Made by a program: the position numbers and the translations under genes. Positions 1 through 5,546 of a stretch of DNA of 5,546 nucleotides are shown piece by piece. The notes under the pieces were generated by a model that was not told the origin of the DNA, did not search any database, and saw nothing but the letters and a program-made list of their open reading frames with translations. How positions within the stretch are numbered: position 1 is the stretch's first letter; every line of letters begins with the position of its first letter. The stretch is from Prevotellaceae bacterium (GTDB lineage: Bacteria > Bacteroidota > Bacteroidia > Bacteroidales > UBA932): the NCBI GenBank assembly GCA_031279735.1, contig JAITHX010000047.1:1-5546 (forward strand), given 5' to 3'.

Positions 1-1340
1 TCAATGTGCTTCTGCAAATAATTCATTTCTGCGGGCTGGAGTGGGCGGGTTATCGAGGGGAAGTCGGAATGTTTGTTGGTTGTCACCACGTCGAAAGTTA
101 TGCCGAGTTTGTCTTTCGCGGCTTTTCCTATGTTCGGAATCATTCCGAAGACGCCTATGGAGCCTGTCAGGGTGGTGCGATGCGCGAAAATCTTCGCTCC
201 GGGCGACGCTATCCAGTATCCGCCCGACGCCGCCATGTCGCCCATCGAGATCACCAGCGGTTTATGTTTCTTCACCAGTTCGAGTTCCCGTGCCACAGCT
301 TCGGACGCGAGCGCGCTGCCTCCGGGCGAATTGACGCGCAGCACCACTGCTCTGACCGACGAATCGCCGCGCGCTTTGCCGATGACAGCCGCCATGTTTT
401 TCGACATAATGTCCGAATCGCCTTCGCCCGACATTATTTCGCCCGAAGCGTAGATCAGGGCTATCTTGTTGCCCTTTCCGGGTTCGACCGGCGTATAGTA
501 TTCGTCGGGCGCGATGAATTTCACGTTTCCCGCGTTCGAGTATTTCCGCAGTTCGGCAAGCACTTCGTCCTCGTACAGGAGTTTGTCCACGAAATTTTTG
601 GCAAGCACGTCTTCCGCCAGCACGGGTTCCAGAGCGTCTGCCATCGAGTTCAGTTCGGCGAGAGCTATGTCGCGCGATTCCGCGACGGTTGAGGCAATCA
701 CGTTCCATATCGAAGAGATATACTCCCGAATCTGAGTTTTGTTTTCGTCGCTCATTTTGTCGAGCGTAAAAGGTTCCACCGCCGACTTGAATTTGCCGTG
801 GCGGATAATCTGCATCTCTATTCCGAGTTTATCCAGCAGTCCCTTGAACATGACCGACCCTGCGCTCAGCCCCGAAAAGTCCAGCCCTCCCATGGGATTC
901 AGATAAACCCTGTCGGCTACGGTAGCGAGATAATAGGCTTTCTGCGAATAGTATTCGGAATATGCAACCACGTATTTTCCCGATTCCCGCTTGAAAGCCA
1001 GCAATGCTTCCCGTATTTCTTCGAGCGAGGCTATGCCCGCCGCAACCGACGAAAGTTCGAGATACACGCCGTTGACGCGCGAATCGTATTTTGCCTGTTC
1101 GATGGCATGAAGCAGAGTGTTAAGCCCCGTATTGCTTTCTATCGTCATGCCCGAAAAGCTTACGGAGGGTATGCCCGCGCGGTCTTCGAGAGGTTTGCGC
1201 AGCGAGATTTTCAGAATGGAATTGTTCGCTATCGGCGCGGGCGAAGGCGAGAAGGACGCCACCATTATCACAATAAAGAGAATGAGAACTGTCAGAATGC
1301 CCAGAATGGAGGCAATCAGCATCTTGAAAAAACTTTTCAT
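1..1340 (-). CDS. sppA: Signal peptide peptidase SppA, 67K type (protease IV), C-terminus cut off by window edge
   Basis: This is a membrane-bound serine protease of family S49, which cuts leftover signal peptides and other peptides in or at the cytoplasmic membrane. The frame is open from the ATG at 1340 to the left edge, giving 446 residues; related 67K-type proteins are about 580-620 long, so roughly the last quarter is missing. Residues about 8-30 form one hydrophobic signal-anchor helix. The N-terminal S49 domain carries GKFKSAVEPF, whose second Lys (K185) matches the general base of E. coli SppA (K209). The C-terminal S49 domain has NSPGG and then SMGDMAASGGYW, whose Ser before GG (S372) matches the E. 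coli nucleophile (S409). GSIGVFG follows, typical of the family. So both halves of the Ser/Lys dyad are present. It begins 23 bases after mreC, with AGGAAG just before the ATG, so it is probably co-transcribed with mreC. Identification is firm. Confidence 0.95.
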   Translation of the reverse strand, partial: MKSFFKMLIASILGILTVLILFIVIMVASFSPSPAPIANNSILKISLRKPLEDRAGIPSVSFSGMTIESNTGLNTLLHAIEQAKYDSRVNGVYLELSSVAAGIASLEEIREALLAFKRESGKYVVAYSEYYSQKAYYLATVADRVYLNPMGGLDFSGLSAGSVMFKGLLDKLGIEMQIIRHGKFKSAVEPFTLDKMSDENKTQIREYISSIWNVIASTVAESRDIALAELNSMADALEPVLAEDVLAKNFVDKLLYEDEVLAELRKYSNAGNVKFIAPDEYYTPVEPGKGNKIALIYASGEIMSGEGDSDIMSKNMAAVIGKARGDSSVRAVVLRVNSPGGSALASEAVARELELVKKHKPLVISMGDMAASGGYWIASPGAKIFAHRTTLTGSIGVFGMIPNIGKAAKDKLGITFDVVTTNKHSDFPSITRPLQPAEMNYLQKHI

Positions 1341-1363
1341 ACAACTTCCTTTTTTTTGGTTAA

Positions 1364-2185
1364 CTATTTAAGACTTATCTGTTTTATCGAATCAAACTCC
1401 TGTTTGTAGAAATTCGTGATCACATACACGTGGTAGAGACCCCGAAAATCGTTGTTCAGCCGGATTCTGATTTTGTAGGTAGCGCCTTTGTCCACGAAAA
1501 AGGTATCGACCGTTCCTATGAAAATCCCTTCGGGAAAAGCGAGCGAATGTCCGCTTGTCACCACCGAATCGCCTTTTTCCAGAACTATATGCTGCGGAAC
1601 ACCCGACATGTCGGTGTGTCGAATATCCTTCCCGCTCCACGAAAGAGGACCGTAGGAGCCGGTTCTCTTGATTTTTCCGTTGATTTCTCTTGTGGGATTG
1701 AGCAGGGAGGTCACTGTGGAGAAATTCTGGTGTACCCTATCGACCGTGCCGACTACGCCGTCGGAGGATATGACCCCCATATCCCTGACGACGCCCTGAT
1801 TTTTTCCCGCATCAAGTATGATCTTGTTGTGTTTTCTGTTCAGCGTGTTTTCCACAACTCGCGCCCTGATGTAGTCGAAGCCTCTCGGCACGGAATCGTT
1901 AAATTCGCTTTCGCGAACCGCCGGAAGTTCTTTCAGGCGGGTTATTTCGCTCATCAGGTTTCTGTTGGCTTCGGCGAGTTCGTCGTTCACGCTTTCGAGA
2001 AAAAAATAACTTCTCAGCGCGCTTATTCGCCCCTGCACTACGCCTTTGGCGGCGTCGATTCTCGCCATCACCGCCGAATGTCGGAACGACGACGACTGCA
2101 TGATCATATAAACCGCCAGACTCTCGAACACGGTAAAGAACAGAAACATGTGATACCTCACGATAAAACGAAACAGATTCTCCAT
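1364..2185 (-). CDS. mreC: Rod shape-determining protein MreC
   Basis: MreC is the bitopic inner-membrane scaffold of the elongasome. Its periplasmic part links the MreB/MreD machinery to PBP2 and RodA and so controls side-wall peptidoglycan synthesis. The 273-residue protein has normal length for the family. A short cytoplasmic N-terminus leads into one membrane helix (about residues 12-30). A charged helical stretch follows (about 62-88), consistent with the dimerising coiled coil. The beta-rich domains carry the family signatures NKIILDAGKNQGV with DMGVISSDGVVGTV (residues 120-148), and GDSVVTSGHS with FPEGIFIGTV (205-226). The ATG at 2185 has GGAGA about 5 bases upstream, in the 11-base gap after the helicase stop, which supports this start and tight coupling. 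Known family context is mreB-mreC-mreD followed by PBP2 and rodA; here the helicase precedes it and sppA follows, which is unusual. Confidence 0.95.
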   Translation of the reverse strand: MENLFRFIVRYHMFLFFTVFESLAVYMIMQSSSFRHSAVMARIDAAKGVVQGRISALRSYFFLESVNDELAEANRNLMSEITRLKELPAVRESEFNDSVPRGFDYIRARVVENTLNRKHNKIILDAGKNQGVVRDMGVISSDGVVGTVDRVHQNFSTVTSLLNPTREINGKIKRTGSYGPLSWSGKDIRHTDMSGVPQHIVLEKGDSVVTSGHSLAFPEGIFIGTVDTFFVDKGATYKIRIRLNNDFRGLYHVYVITNFYKQEFDSIKQISLK

Positions 2186-2196
2186 TTTATTCTCCG

Positions 2197-3873
2197 TTAA
2201 ACTGCCGAAACAGTAACCTTGCGTCCCTTGTAGAACACGTTTTTCAGGTCTTTGAGCAGCATTTTAGCCTGATCCGAACGGATTTCGAAATAAGTGTCGC
2301 GTTTCGTGAGGTCGATTTTGCCCACCTTGATCTGATTTCCGCACTCGGTTTGATTGATGAGTTCGATGAGGATGTTGGGATACAGTCCGTCTTTCTTTCC
2401 GGCGTTCAGATGCAGACGGGTATAGCCCTTTTCCGCCTTGCGAACCGATTTCTGTTCGTCGTTGAATTTTTCCGAACGTCCTTCCCTTTCAGCCTTTTCC
2501 GCTCTTCTGCCTCTTTTTTTCCGTTCGCCGTCGGCGGATTCCATGCGCGCGGCTTCCAGGTCTTCGGCATCCTTGTAGTAGTTCAGGAAACGGTTAAATT
2601 CCAGCGACACGAACCGCCTGACAATATCTTCCTTGTCGAGCCATTCGAGCTTCTTGAATATTACGGGCAGATAGCTGTCGATCTCCTTGTTGTCAACATC
2701 CACGCGCTCCATGCGCTCGATGAGCGAAAAGAGCTGTTTTTCGCAAATGTCCCTTCCCTTCGGCACGTCGCGATGCTCGAAACTTTTGGCGATGTTCTTC
2801 TCTATCTGCTTCAGTTTCGACTTGTCCTTAAGACCCGCAATGGCTACCGACACTCCGGTTTTGCCCGCCCTGCCGGTGCGTCCGCTCCGGTGGTTGTAGG
2901 TTTCGATGTCGTCGGGGAGATTGTAGTTGATAATGTGGGTGAGGTTGCTGACGTCGAGACCTCTTGCGGCAACGTCGGTGGCAACGAGCAGCTTGATGTT
3001 GCCGATGCGGAACTTCTGCATCACATAATCGCGCTGAGCCTGCGAGAGATCGCCGTGCAGAGCTTCGGCATTGTAGCCGTCGCGTATCAGCTTTTCGGCT
3101 ATTTCGCCCGTTTCGCGCTTGGTGCGGCAGAAAACTATGCCGTAGATGCTAGGATTGTAGTCCACAACACGTTTGAGAGCATTGTATTTGTCCTTGCTGC
3201 TCACCGTGTAGCACAGATGCTTCACGTTCTCGGAACTCGAATTGCGCGCTCCCACCACTATCTCGAGCGGCGAACGCATGTAGTTTTCGGCAATGCCGGC
3301 AACCCTGTCGGGCATAGTTGCCGAAAACAGAAGGGTTCTGCGCTCCTTCGGCACCATTTTCAGAATATCGTTGAGATCCTCGATAAAGCCCATGTTGAGC
3401 ATCTCGTCGGCCTCGTCGAGAACCACGTTGCGCACCGTACCGAGATTGACCGCTTTCCGGCGAATCAAATCCAGCATCCTGCCCGGAGTGGCAACAACGA
3501 AATGCACGCCTTTCTTCAGCGCCCCGATTTGCTTCTCGATGCTCGACCCTCCGTAAACGGGCAGAACGCGAAGATCGGGCAGATACTTGCAAAAATCGTT
3601 CAAATCGCTGGTAATCTGCAGACAGAGTTCCCGCGTGGGACACAGCACCAACACCTGAACTTCGCTGCGCGAAGCATCCGCCATGTTGATCAGCGGCAAG
3701 CCGAACGCCGCTGTCTTTCCCGTTCCGGTTTGCGCCAGAGCTATAATATCGGCGTCCGATTCCAGCATCGCCGGTATTACTCTTGCCTGCACCGGCATCG
3801 GAGTTTCAAAGCCTAAATCCTTCACCGCTTTGAGGATTTCGGGATTCAATCCCTGAATTTCAAAATTTGTCAT
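2197..3873 (-). CDS. deaD: DEAD-box ATP-dependent RNA helicase with DbpA-type RNA-binding C-terminus (DeaD/CsdA-like)
   Basis: This is a cytoplasmic ATP-dependent helicase that unwinds short RNA duplexes; relatives act in ribosome assembly and mRNA turnover, often in the cold. From the ATG at 3873 it has 558 residues. The RecA-like core is complete: Q motif with Q29, Walker A AQTGTGKT (47-54), PTREL (79-83), GG (108-109), TPGR (129-132), DEAD (153-156), SAT (184-186), motif IV around IVFCRT (246-251), motif V ATDVAARGLD (298-307) and motif VI HRSGRTGR (328-335). A helical extension follows (about 375-440), then a Lys/Arg/Glu-rich linker (about 441-482). A DbpA-like RNA-binding domain ends the protein (about 484-558, with LHLNAGKKDGLYP and YFEIR). 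The frame stays open to an ATG at 3909, but that start would lie upstream of or inside the -7 promoter element at 3896-3904. The inner ATG also begins the conserved MTNFEIQGL sequence. The DeaD/CsdA and DbpA subfamilies cannot be separated with certainty, so the symbol is approximate. Confidence 0.95.
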   Translation of the reverse strand: MTNFEIQGLNPEILKAVKDLGFETPMPVQARVIPAMLESDADIIALAQTGTGKTAAFGLPLINMADASRSEVQVLVLCPTRELCLQITSDLNDFCKYLPDLRVLPVYGGSSIEKQIGALKKGVHFVVATPGRMLDLIRRKAVNLGTVRNVVLDEADEMLNMGFIEDLNDILKMVPKERRTLLFSATMPDRVAGIAENYMRSPLEIVVGARNSSSENVKHLCYTVSSKDKYNALKRVVDYNPSIYGIVFCRTKRETGEIAEKLIRDGYNAEALHGDLSQAQRDYVMQKFRIGNIKLLVATDVAARGLDVSNLTHIINYNLPDDIETYNHRSGRTGRAGKTGVSVAIAGLKDKSKLKQIEKNIAKSFEHRDVPKGRDICEKQLFSLIERMERVDVDNKEIDSYLPVIFKKLEWLDKEDIVRRFVSLEFNRFLNYYKDAEDLEAARMESADGERKKRGRRAEKAEREGRSEKFNDEQKSVRKAEKGYTRLHLNAGKKDGLYPNILIELINQTECGNQIKVGKIDLTKRDTYFEIRSDQAKMLLKDLKNVFYKGRKVTVSAV

Positions 3874-3895
3874 ATAAAAATCTAAAAAAAACGGC

Positions 3896-3904
3896 GCAAA
3901 GGTA
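3896..3904 (-). promoter_or_regulatory. Bacteroidota-type -7 promoter element for the helicase-mreC-sppA cluster
   Basis: On the minus strand this reads TACCTTTGC, an exact match to the TAnnTTTG -7 consensus recognised by the Bacteroidota primary sigma factor. A possible -33 element, TTTA (3926-3923), lies 18 bases upstream; it is only a near match to TTTG. The element ends 22 bases before the ATG at 3873, so the transcript would have a short leader and could not contain the alternative ATG at 3909. It is the only promoter seen for the three minus-strand genes. Confidence 0.7.
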
Positions 3905-3916
3905 AACATTTTATAT

Positions 3917-3943
3917 GAATTATAAATTATGAATTATGAATTG
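3917..3943. repeat. AT-rich heptanucleotide tandem repeat, nearly four copies
   Basis: Four consecutive units read GAATTAT (3917-3923), AAATTAT (3924-3930), GAATTAT (3931-3937) and a partial GAATTG (3938-3943). The array lies between the two divergent -7 elements and overlaps the places where both -33 elements would fall. It may be a neutral slippage-prone repeat, or an AT-rich element that eases opening of both promoters; the sequence alone does not decide. Confidence 0.75.
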
Positions 3944-3965
3944 CCTGCTGTATTTGACGAATCAC

Positions 3966-3974
3966 TATCTTTGC
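3966..3974 (+). promoter_or_regulatory. Bacteroidota-type -7 promoter element for the AAA_14/DUF4143 ATPase gene
   Basis: The bases read TATCTTTGC, an exact TAnnTTTGC match. A TTG (3941-3943) lies 22 bases upstream and can serve as the -33 element, although the spacing is at the long end. The ATG at 3990 follows 15 bases after the element, so the leader would be very short, perhaps under 12 bases. The open frame also reaches back to an ATG at 3936, but that codon lies upstream of this promoter and would not be transcribed from it. Confidence 0.75.
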
Positions 3975-3989
3975 GGAAATAATTCAAAT

Positions 3990-5216
3990 ATGATAGATGA
4001 AATTTTAAAGGCAAGAACATTCATTCCGCGTCCGCTGTACACGAAGAAAATAAAGCCGTTTATCGACAGGGAAATTATCAAAGTCGTTACAGGACAGCGA
4101 CGAGTAGGCAAAAGCTATATCCTTTTTCAACTCATACGGGAGATGCGGGAAGCCGATCCGTCGGCAAATATCATTTACATCAGCAAGGAACTGCAGGCAT
4201 ATAGGCATATTGAGGACGATGCCACATTCTACCGGCATGTAAAGGAACTGCTGAAACCGGATGCCAAAAACTACCTTTTTGTTGACGAAATACAGGAAAT
4301 AAAGGACTTTGAAAAAACATTGAGAAGCCTGCTCGCCGAAAACTGCTGCGATATATTCTGCAGCGGAAGCAACGCCAATATGCTGTCGGGCGAACTGGCG
4401 AGCTTCCTTGCAGGACGGTACATCGAATTTACAGTCCATTCGCTGGGATACGAAGAATTCATGCGTTTCATGTCGCTGGAAAATTCGGCTCAGACACTCA
4501 ATAAATACCTGTCCGTCGGCGGAATGCCTTATTTGCACGTCATCGGAACGGAAGAATATGCGGCGTTTGAATACTTGCGCAACCTCTATTCCACCATCCT
4601 GCTGAAAGATGTGGTGGCGCGCGAAAATATCCGCAACGTGACATTCCTCGAAAATCTGGTGGAGTTTCTGGCCGATAATGTCGGCAATCTCTTTTCGGCA
4701 GGCAACATTGCCAAATATCTCAAATCGCAACATGCCTCCATTTCCGCGCAAACCGTATTGAACTATCTCAAACCGCTGACCAATGCTTATTTTGTGCACA
4801 AAGTGCGGCGGTACGATATTTCGGGTCTGAAAATATTTGAAACAGGCGAAAAATACTACTTCGAAGACTTGGGACTGCGCAACTGCATCCGCGGATTCAA
4901 CTCGCGGAAAGATATTCGCAAGCTAATGGAAAACGCGGTGTATCTGCATCTGGTTCAATCGGGCTACAAAGTGCATGTCGGGCAGCAGGATGCGACCGAA
5001 ATAGATTTCGTAGCCGAAAAAAACGGACAAACGGCCTATGTTCAGGTTTGCTACATGCTCTACGACGAAAATACCGTTCGGCGCGAATTTGGCAACCTGC
5101 TGAAAATCGACGACAATTATCCCAAATATGTGGTGACTATGGACGAATACGACTCCGGCTCCCGCAGCGGCATCATGCAGATGCATTTGAAGGACTTCCT
5201 GGTTTATAGGGTATGA
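3990..5216 (+). CDS. AAA_14/DUF4143 family ATP-binding protein
   Basis: The 408-residue protein belongs to a large family of P-loop ATPases joined to a DUF4143 domain. Their cellular role is mostly unknown, so no function is assigned. The N-terminal AAA_14 domain has Walker A GQRRVGKS (35-42), Walker B YLFVDE (95-100) followed by IQEI, a sensor-like SGSNANMLS (125-133), and LAGRY (140-144) with a conserved Arg. The C-terminal DUF4143 domain starts at about residue 200 with LLKDVVAREN. It ends in a PD-(D/E)xK-like fold: ENAVYLHL (314-321), TEIDFV (336-341) and YVQVCY (350-355). The last motif has Gln where an active nuclease would have Glu before the Lys position, so DNA cleavage is doubtful. 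The start at 3990 is chosen because the promoter at 3966-3974 excludes the ATG at 3936. The gene stands alone, divergent from the helicase cluster, with no toxin, antitoxin or recombinase beside it. Confidence 0.9.
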   Translation: MIDEILKARTFIPRPLYTKKIKPFIDREIIKVVTGQRRVGKSYILFQLIREMREADPSANIIYISKELQAYRHIEDDATFYRHVKELLKPDAKNYLFVDEIQEIKDFEKTLRSLLAENCCDIFCSGSNANMLSGELASFLAGRYIEFTVHSLGYEEFMRFMSLENSAQTLNKYLSVGGMPYLHVIGTEEYAAFEYLRNLYSTILLKDVVARENIRNVTFLENLVEFLADNVGNLFSAGNIAKYLKSQHASISAQTVLNYLKPLTNAYFVHKVRRYDISGLKIFETGEKYYFEDLGLRNCIRGFNSRKDIRKLMENAVYLHLVQSGYKVHVGQQDATEIDFVAEKNGQTAYVQVCYMLYDENTVRREFGNLLKIDDNYPKYVVTMDEYDSGSRSGIMQMHLKDFLVYRV

Positions 5217-5392
5217 TAGGGTACGGGGTATATTTTTAGCGCATCCCTTATTGTCGCGGAGGCGCGCCATACTCTAAAACATTGGTTCTACTGGGAATTG
5301 TGTGGAAAAGGCATAAAACCCTTATTTTTCAAAGTGCCCTTAGCAGCCTCCGGACGGCATATATTCACCCTTATTCTCTTATTGCGGTTATT
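5217..5392. other. Non-coding spacer after the ATPase gene; no gene seen
   Basis: No credible reading frame is present on either strand: frames are short, start by chance and lack recognisable motifs. An ATG overlapping the ATPase stop gives only eight codons. Three copies of the octamer CCCTTATT occur at 5245-5252, 5319-5326 and 5368-5375, all on the plus strand with unequal spacing. The 9-mer CGCGGAGGC at 5255-5263 recurs at 5426-5434 in the GC-rich repeat cluster, so the spacer may hold a decayed fragment of that repeat. No tRNA, rRNA or riboswitch pattern was recognised. Confidence 0.5.
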
Positions 5393-5412
5393 CGCCGCGT
5401 TGCGGTGTTTTT
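5393..5412 (+). terminator. Possible weak intrinsic terminator
   Basis: A six-pair stem (5393-5398 with 5402-5407, including one G-T wobble) closes a three-base GTT loop and is followed at once by five T (5408-5412). The order of GC stem then T run fits an intrinsic terminator on the plus strand. It lies about 180 bases past the ATPase stop, the stem is short and the T run is brief, so it could be chance within a GC-rich repeat region. Confidence 0.3.
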
Positions 5413-5416
5413 GTAA

Positions 5417-5546
5417 CGCAAGGGGCGCGGAGGCTTCGCAGAGGACGCAAGGGCTTCGCGTCCTTTGCGCAAGGTCGTTGGAGGTTGCGGATCAAGACCG
5501 GCAGCCGGCGCTCTTCGCAAAGGACGCGAAGCCCTTGCGCCCTTTG
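5417..5546. repeat. GC-rich intergenic repeat cluster built on CGCAAGG/CGCAAAGG units
   Basis: The region is a mosaic of one short motif in both orientations. CGCAAGG starts at 5417, 5446 and 5468, and its reverse complement CCTTGCG is at 5533-5539. The one-base-longer form appears as CCTTTGCG (5462-5469) and CGCAAAGG (5516-5523), and CCTTTG closes the window. GGCTTCGC occurs at 5432-5439 and 5452-5459. The composition is clearly richer in G and C than the neighbouring genes. It has the look of a dispersed non-coding repeat; repeats of this CGCAAAGG style are, from memory, common between genes in Bacteroidota. The cluster continues beyond the right edge. Confidence 0.7.
5439..5546. repeat. 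Long inverted repeat with 46-base loop, touching the right edge
   Basis: Positions 5446-5469 are an exact reverse complement of 5516-5539, giving 24 uninterrupted pairs. After one mismatch (5445/5540), pairing resumes at 5442-5444 with 5541-5543, then a G-T (5441/5544), A-T (5440/5545) and C-G (5439/5546) at the window end. The loop is 5470-5515 and contains small complementary blocks of its own, GGTC (5473-5476) with GACC (5496-5499). A transcript could form a very stable hairpin, but no T run is visible after it, so a classic terminator is not supported. Without the sequence beyond 5546, the true length of the arms is unknown. Confidence 0.85.

Noticed and set aside
6..692. A 228-codon open frame on the plus strand, antisense to sppA
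   Set aside because: The product is Arg/His/Phe-rich, as expected for a shadow frame, while the minus strand carries both SppA catalytic residues.
1430..2200. A 256-codon open frame on the plus strand, antisense to mreC
   Set aside because: It mirrors the mreC frame, has no family features, and the MreC motifs on the minus strand are unambiguous.
2350..3816. A 488-codon open frame on the plus strand, antisense to the helicase gene
   Set aside because: The opposite strand encodes a complete DEAD-box helicase with every motif in place. The antisense translation has no recognisable domain or matching promoter, and it is explained by the codon use of the helicase.
3874..3909. N-terminal extension of the helicase to the ATG at 3909
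   Set aside because: The added residues come from the AT-rich promoter region and span the TAnnTTTGC element, so they are unlikely to be transcribed.
4005..4799. A 264-codon open frame on the minus strand, antisense to the ATPase gene
   Set aside because: It overlaps the intact Walker A and B coding region of the plus-strand gene and shows no motif of its own.
5213..5239. Eight-codon frame whose ATG overlaps the ATPase stop
   Set aside because: It is too short and has no supporting features; the overlap is chance.
5417..5546. CRISPR array
   Set aside because: The repeated units are short, occur in both orientations and lack evenly sized unique spacers; no cas gene is nearby.
5439..5546. 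Terminal inverted repeats of an insertion sequence
   Set aside because: The arms enclose only 46 bases with no transposase, so a complete element is not present; a small non-autonomous repeat remains possible.

Overview
The window looks like a piece of a Bacteroidota chromosome, most likely order Bacteroidales. The main support is two copies of the phylum's characteristic -7 promoter element, TAnnTTTGC, placed correctly in the divergent intergenic region. The proteins also fit: an MreC, a 67K-type SppA, a DEAD-box helicase with a DbpA-type tail, and an AAA_14/DUF4143 ATPase, a family abundant in this group. No database search was possible, so the taxonomy is inference.

Positions 1-3873 hold a compact minus-strand cluster, read from right to left: a DEAD-box RNA helicase (3873-2197), mreC (2185-1364) and sppA (from 1340, running off the left edge). 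The gaps are only 11 and 23 bases, with Shine-Dalgarno-like sequences in both, so the three are probably one transcript led by the helicase promoter at 3896-3904. The products act in RNA remodelling, cell-wall elongation and membrane peptide hydrolysis; they share a transcript rather than an obvious pathway. The notable point is that mreC has neither mreB nor mreD beside it.

Positions 3874-3989 are a divergent promoter region. Each -7 element lies inside the longest open frame of its own gene, so both genes must start at an inner ATG. An AT-rich heptanucleotide tandem repeat sits between the two promoters.

Positions 3990-5216 encode, on the plus strand, a stand-alone ATPase of the AAA_14/DUF4143 type. 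It has intact Walker motifs and a nuclease-like C-terminal fold whose catalytic set looks degenerate.

Positions 5217-5546 contain no credible gene. There is a possible weak terminator and then a GC-rich repeat cluster with a long near-perfect inverted repeat that reaches the right edge.

The three minus-strand genes are housekeeping genes. I see no complete new defence, mobile or biosynthetic system. The items most worth a second look are the detached mreC, the inverted repeat at the right edge, and the solitary ATPase with its altered nuclease-like tail.
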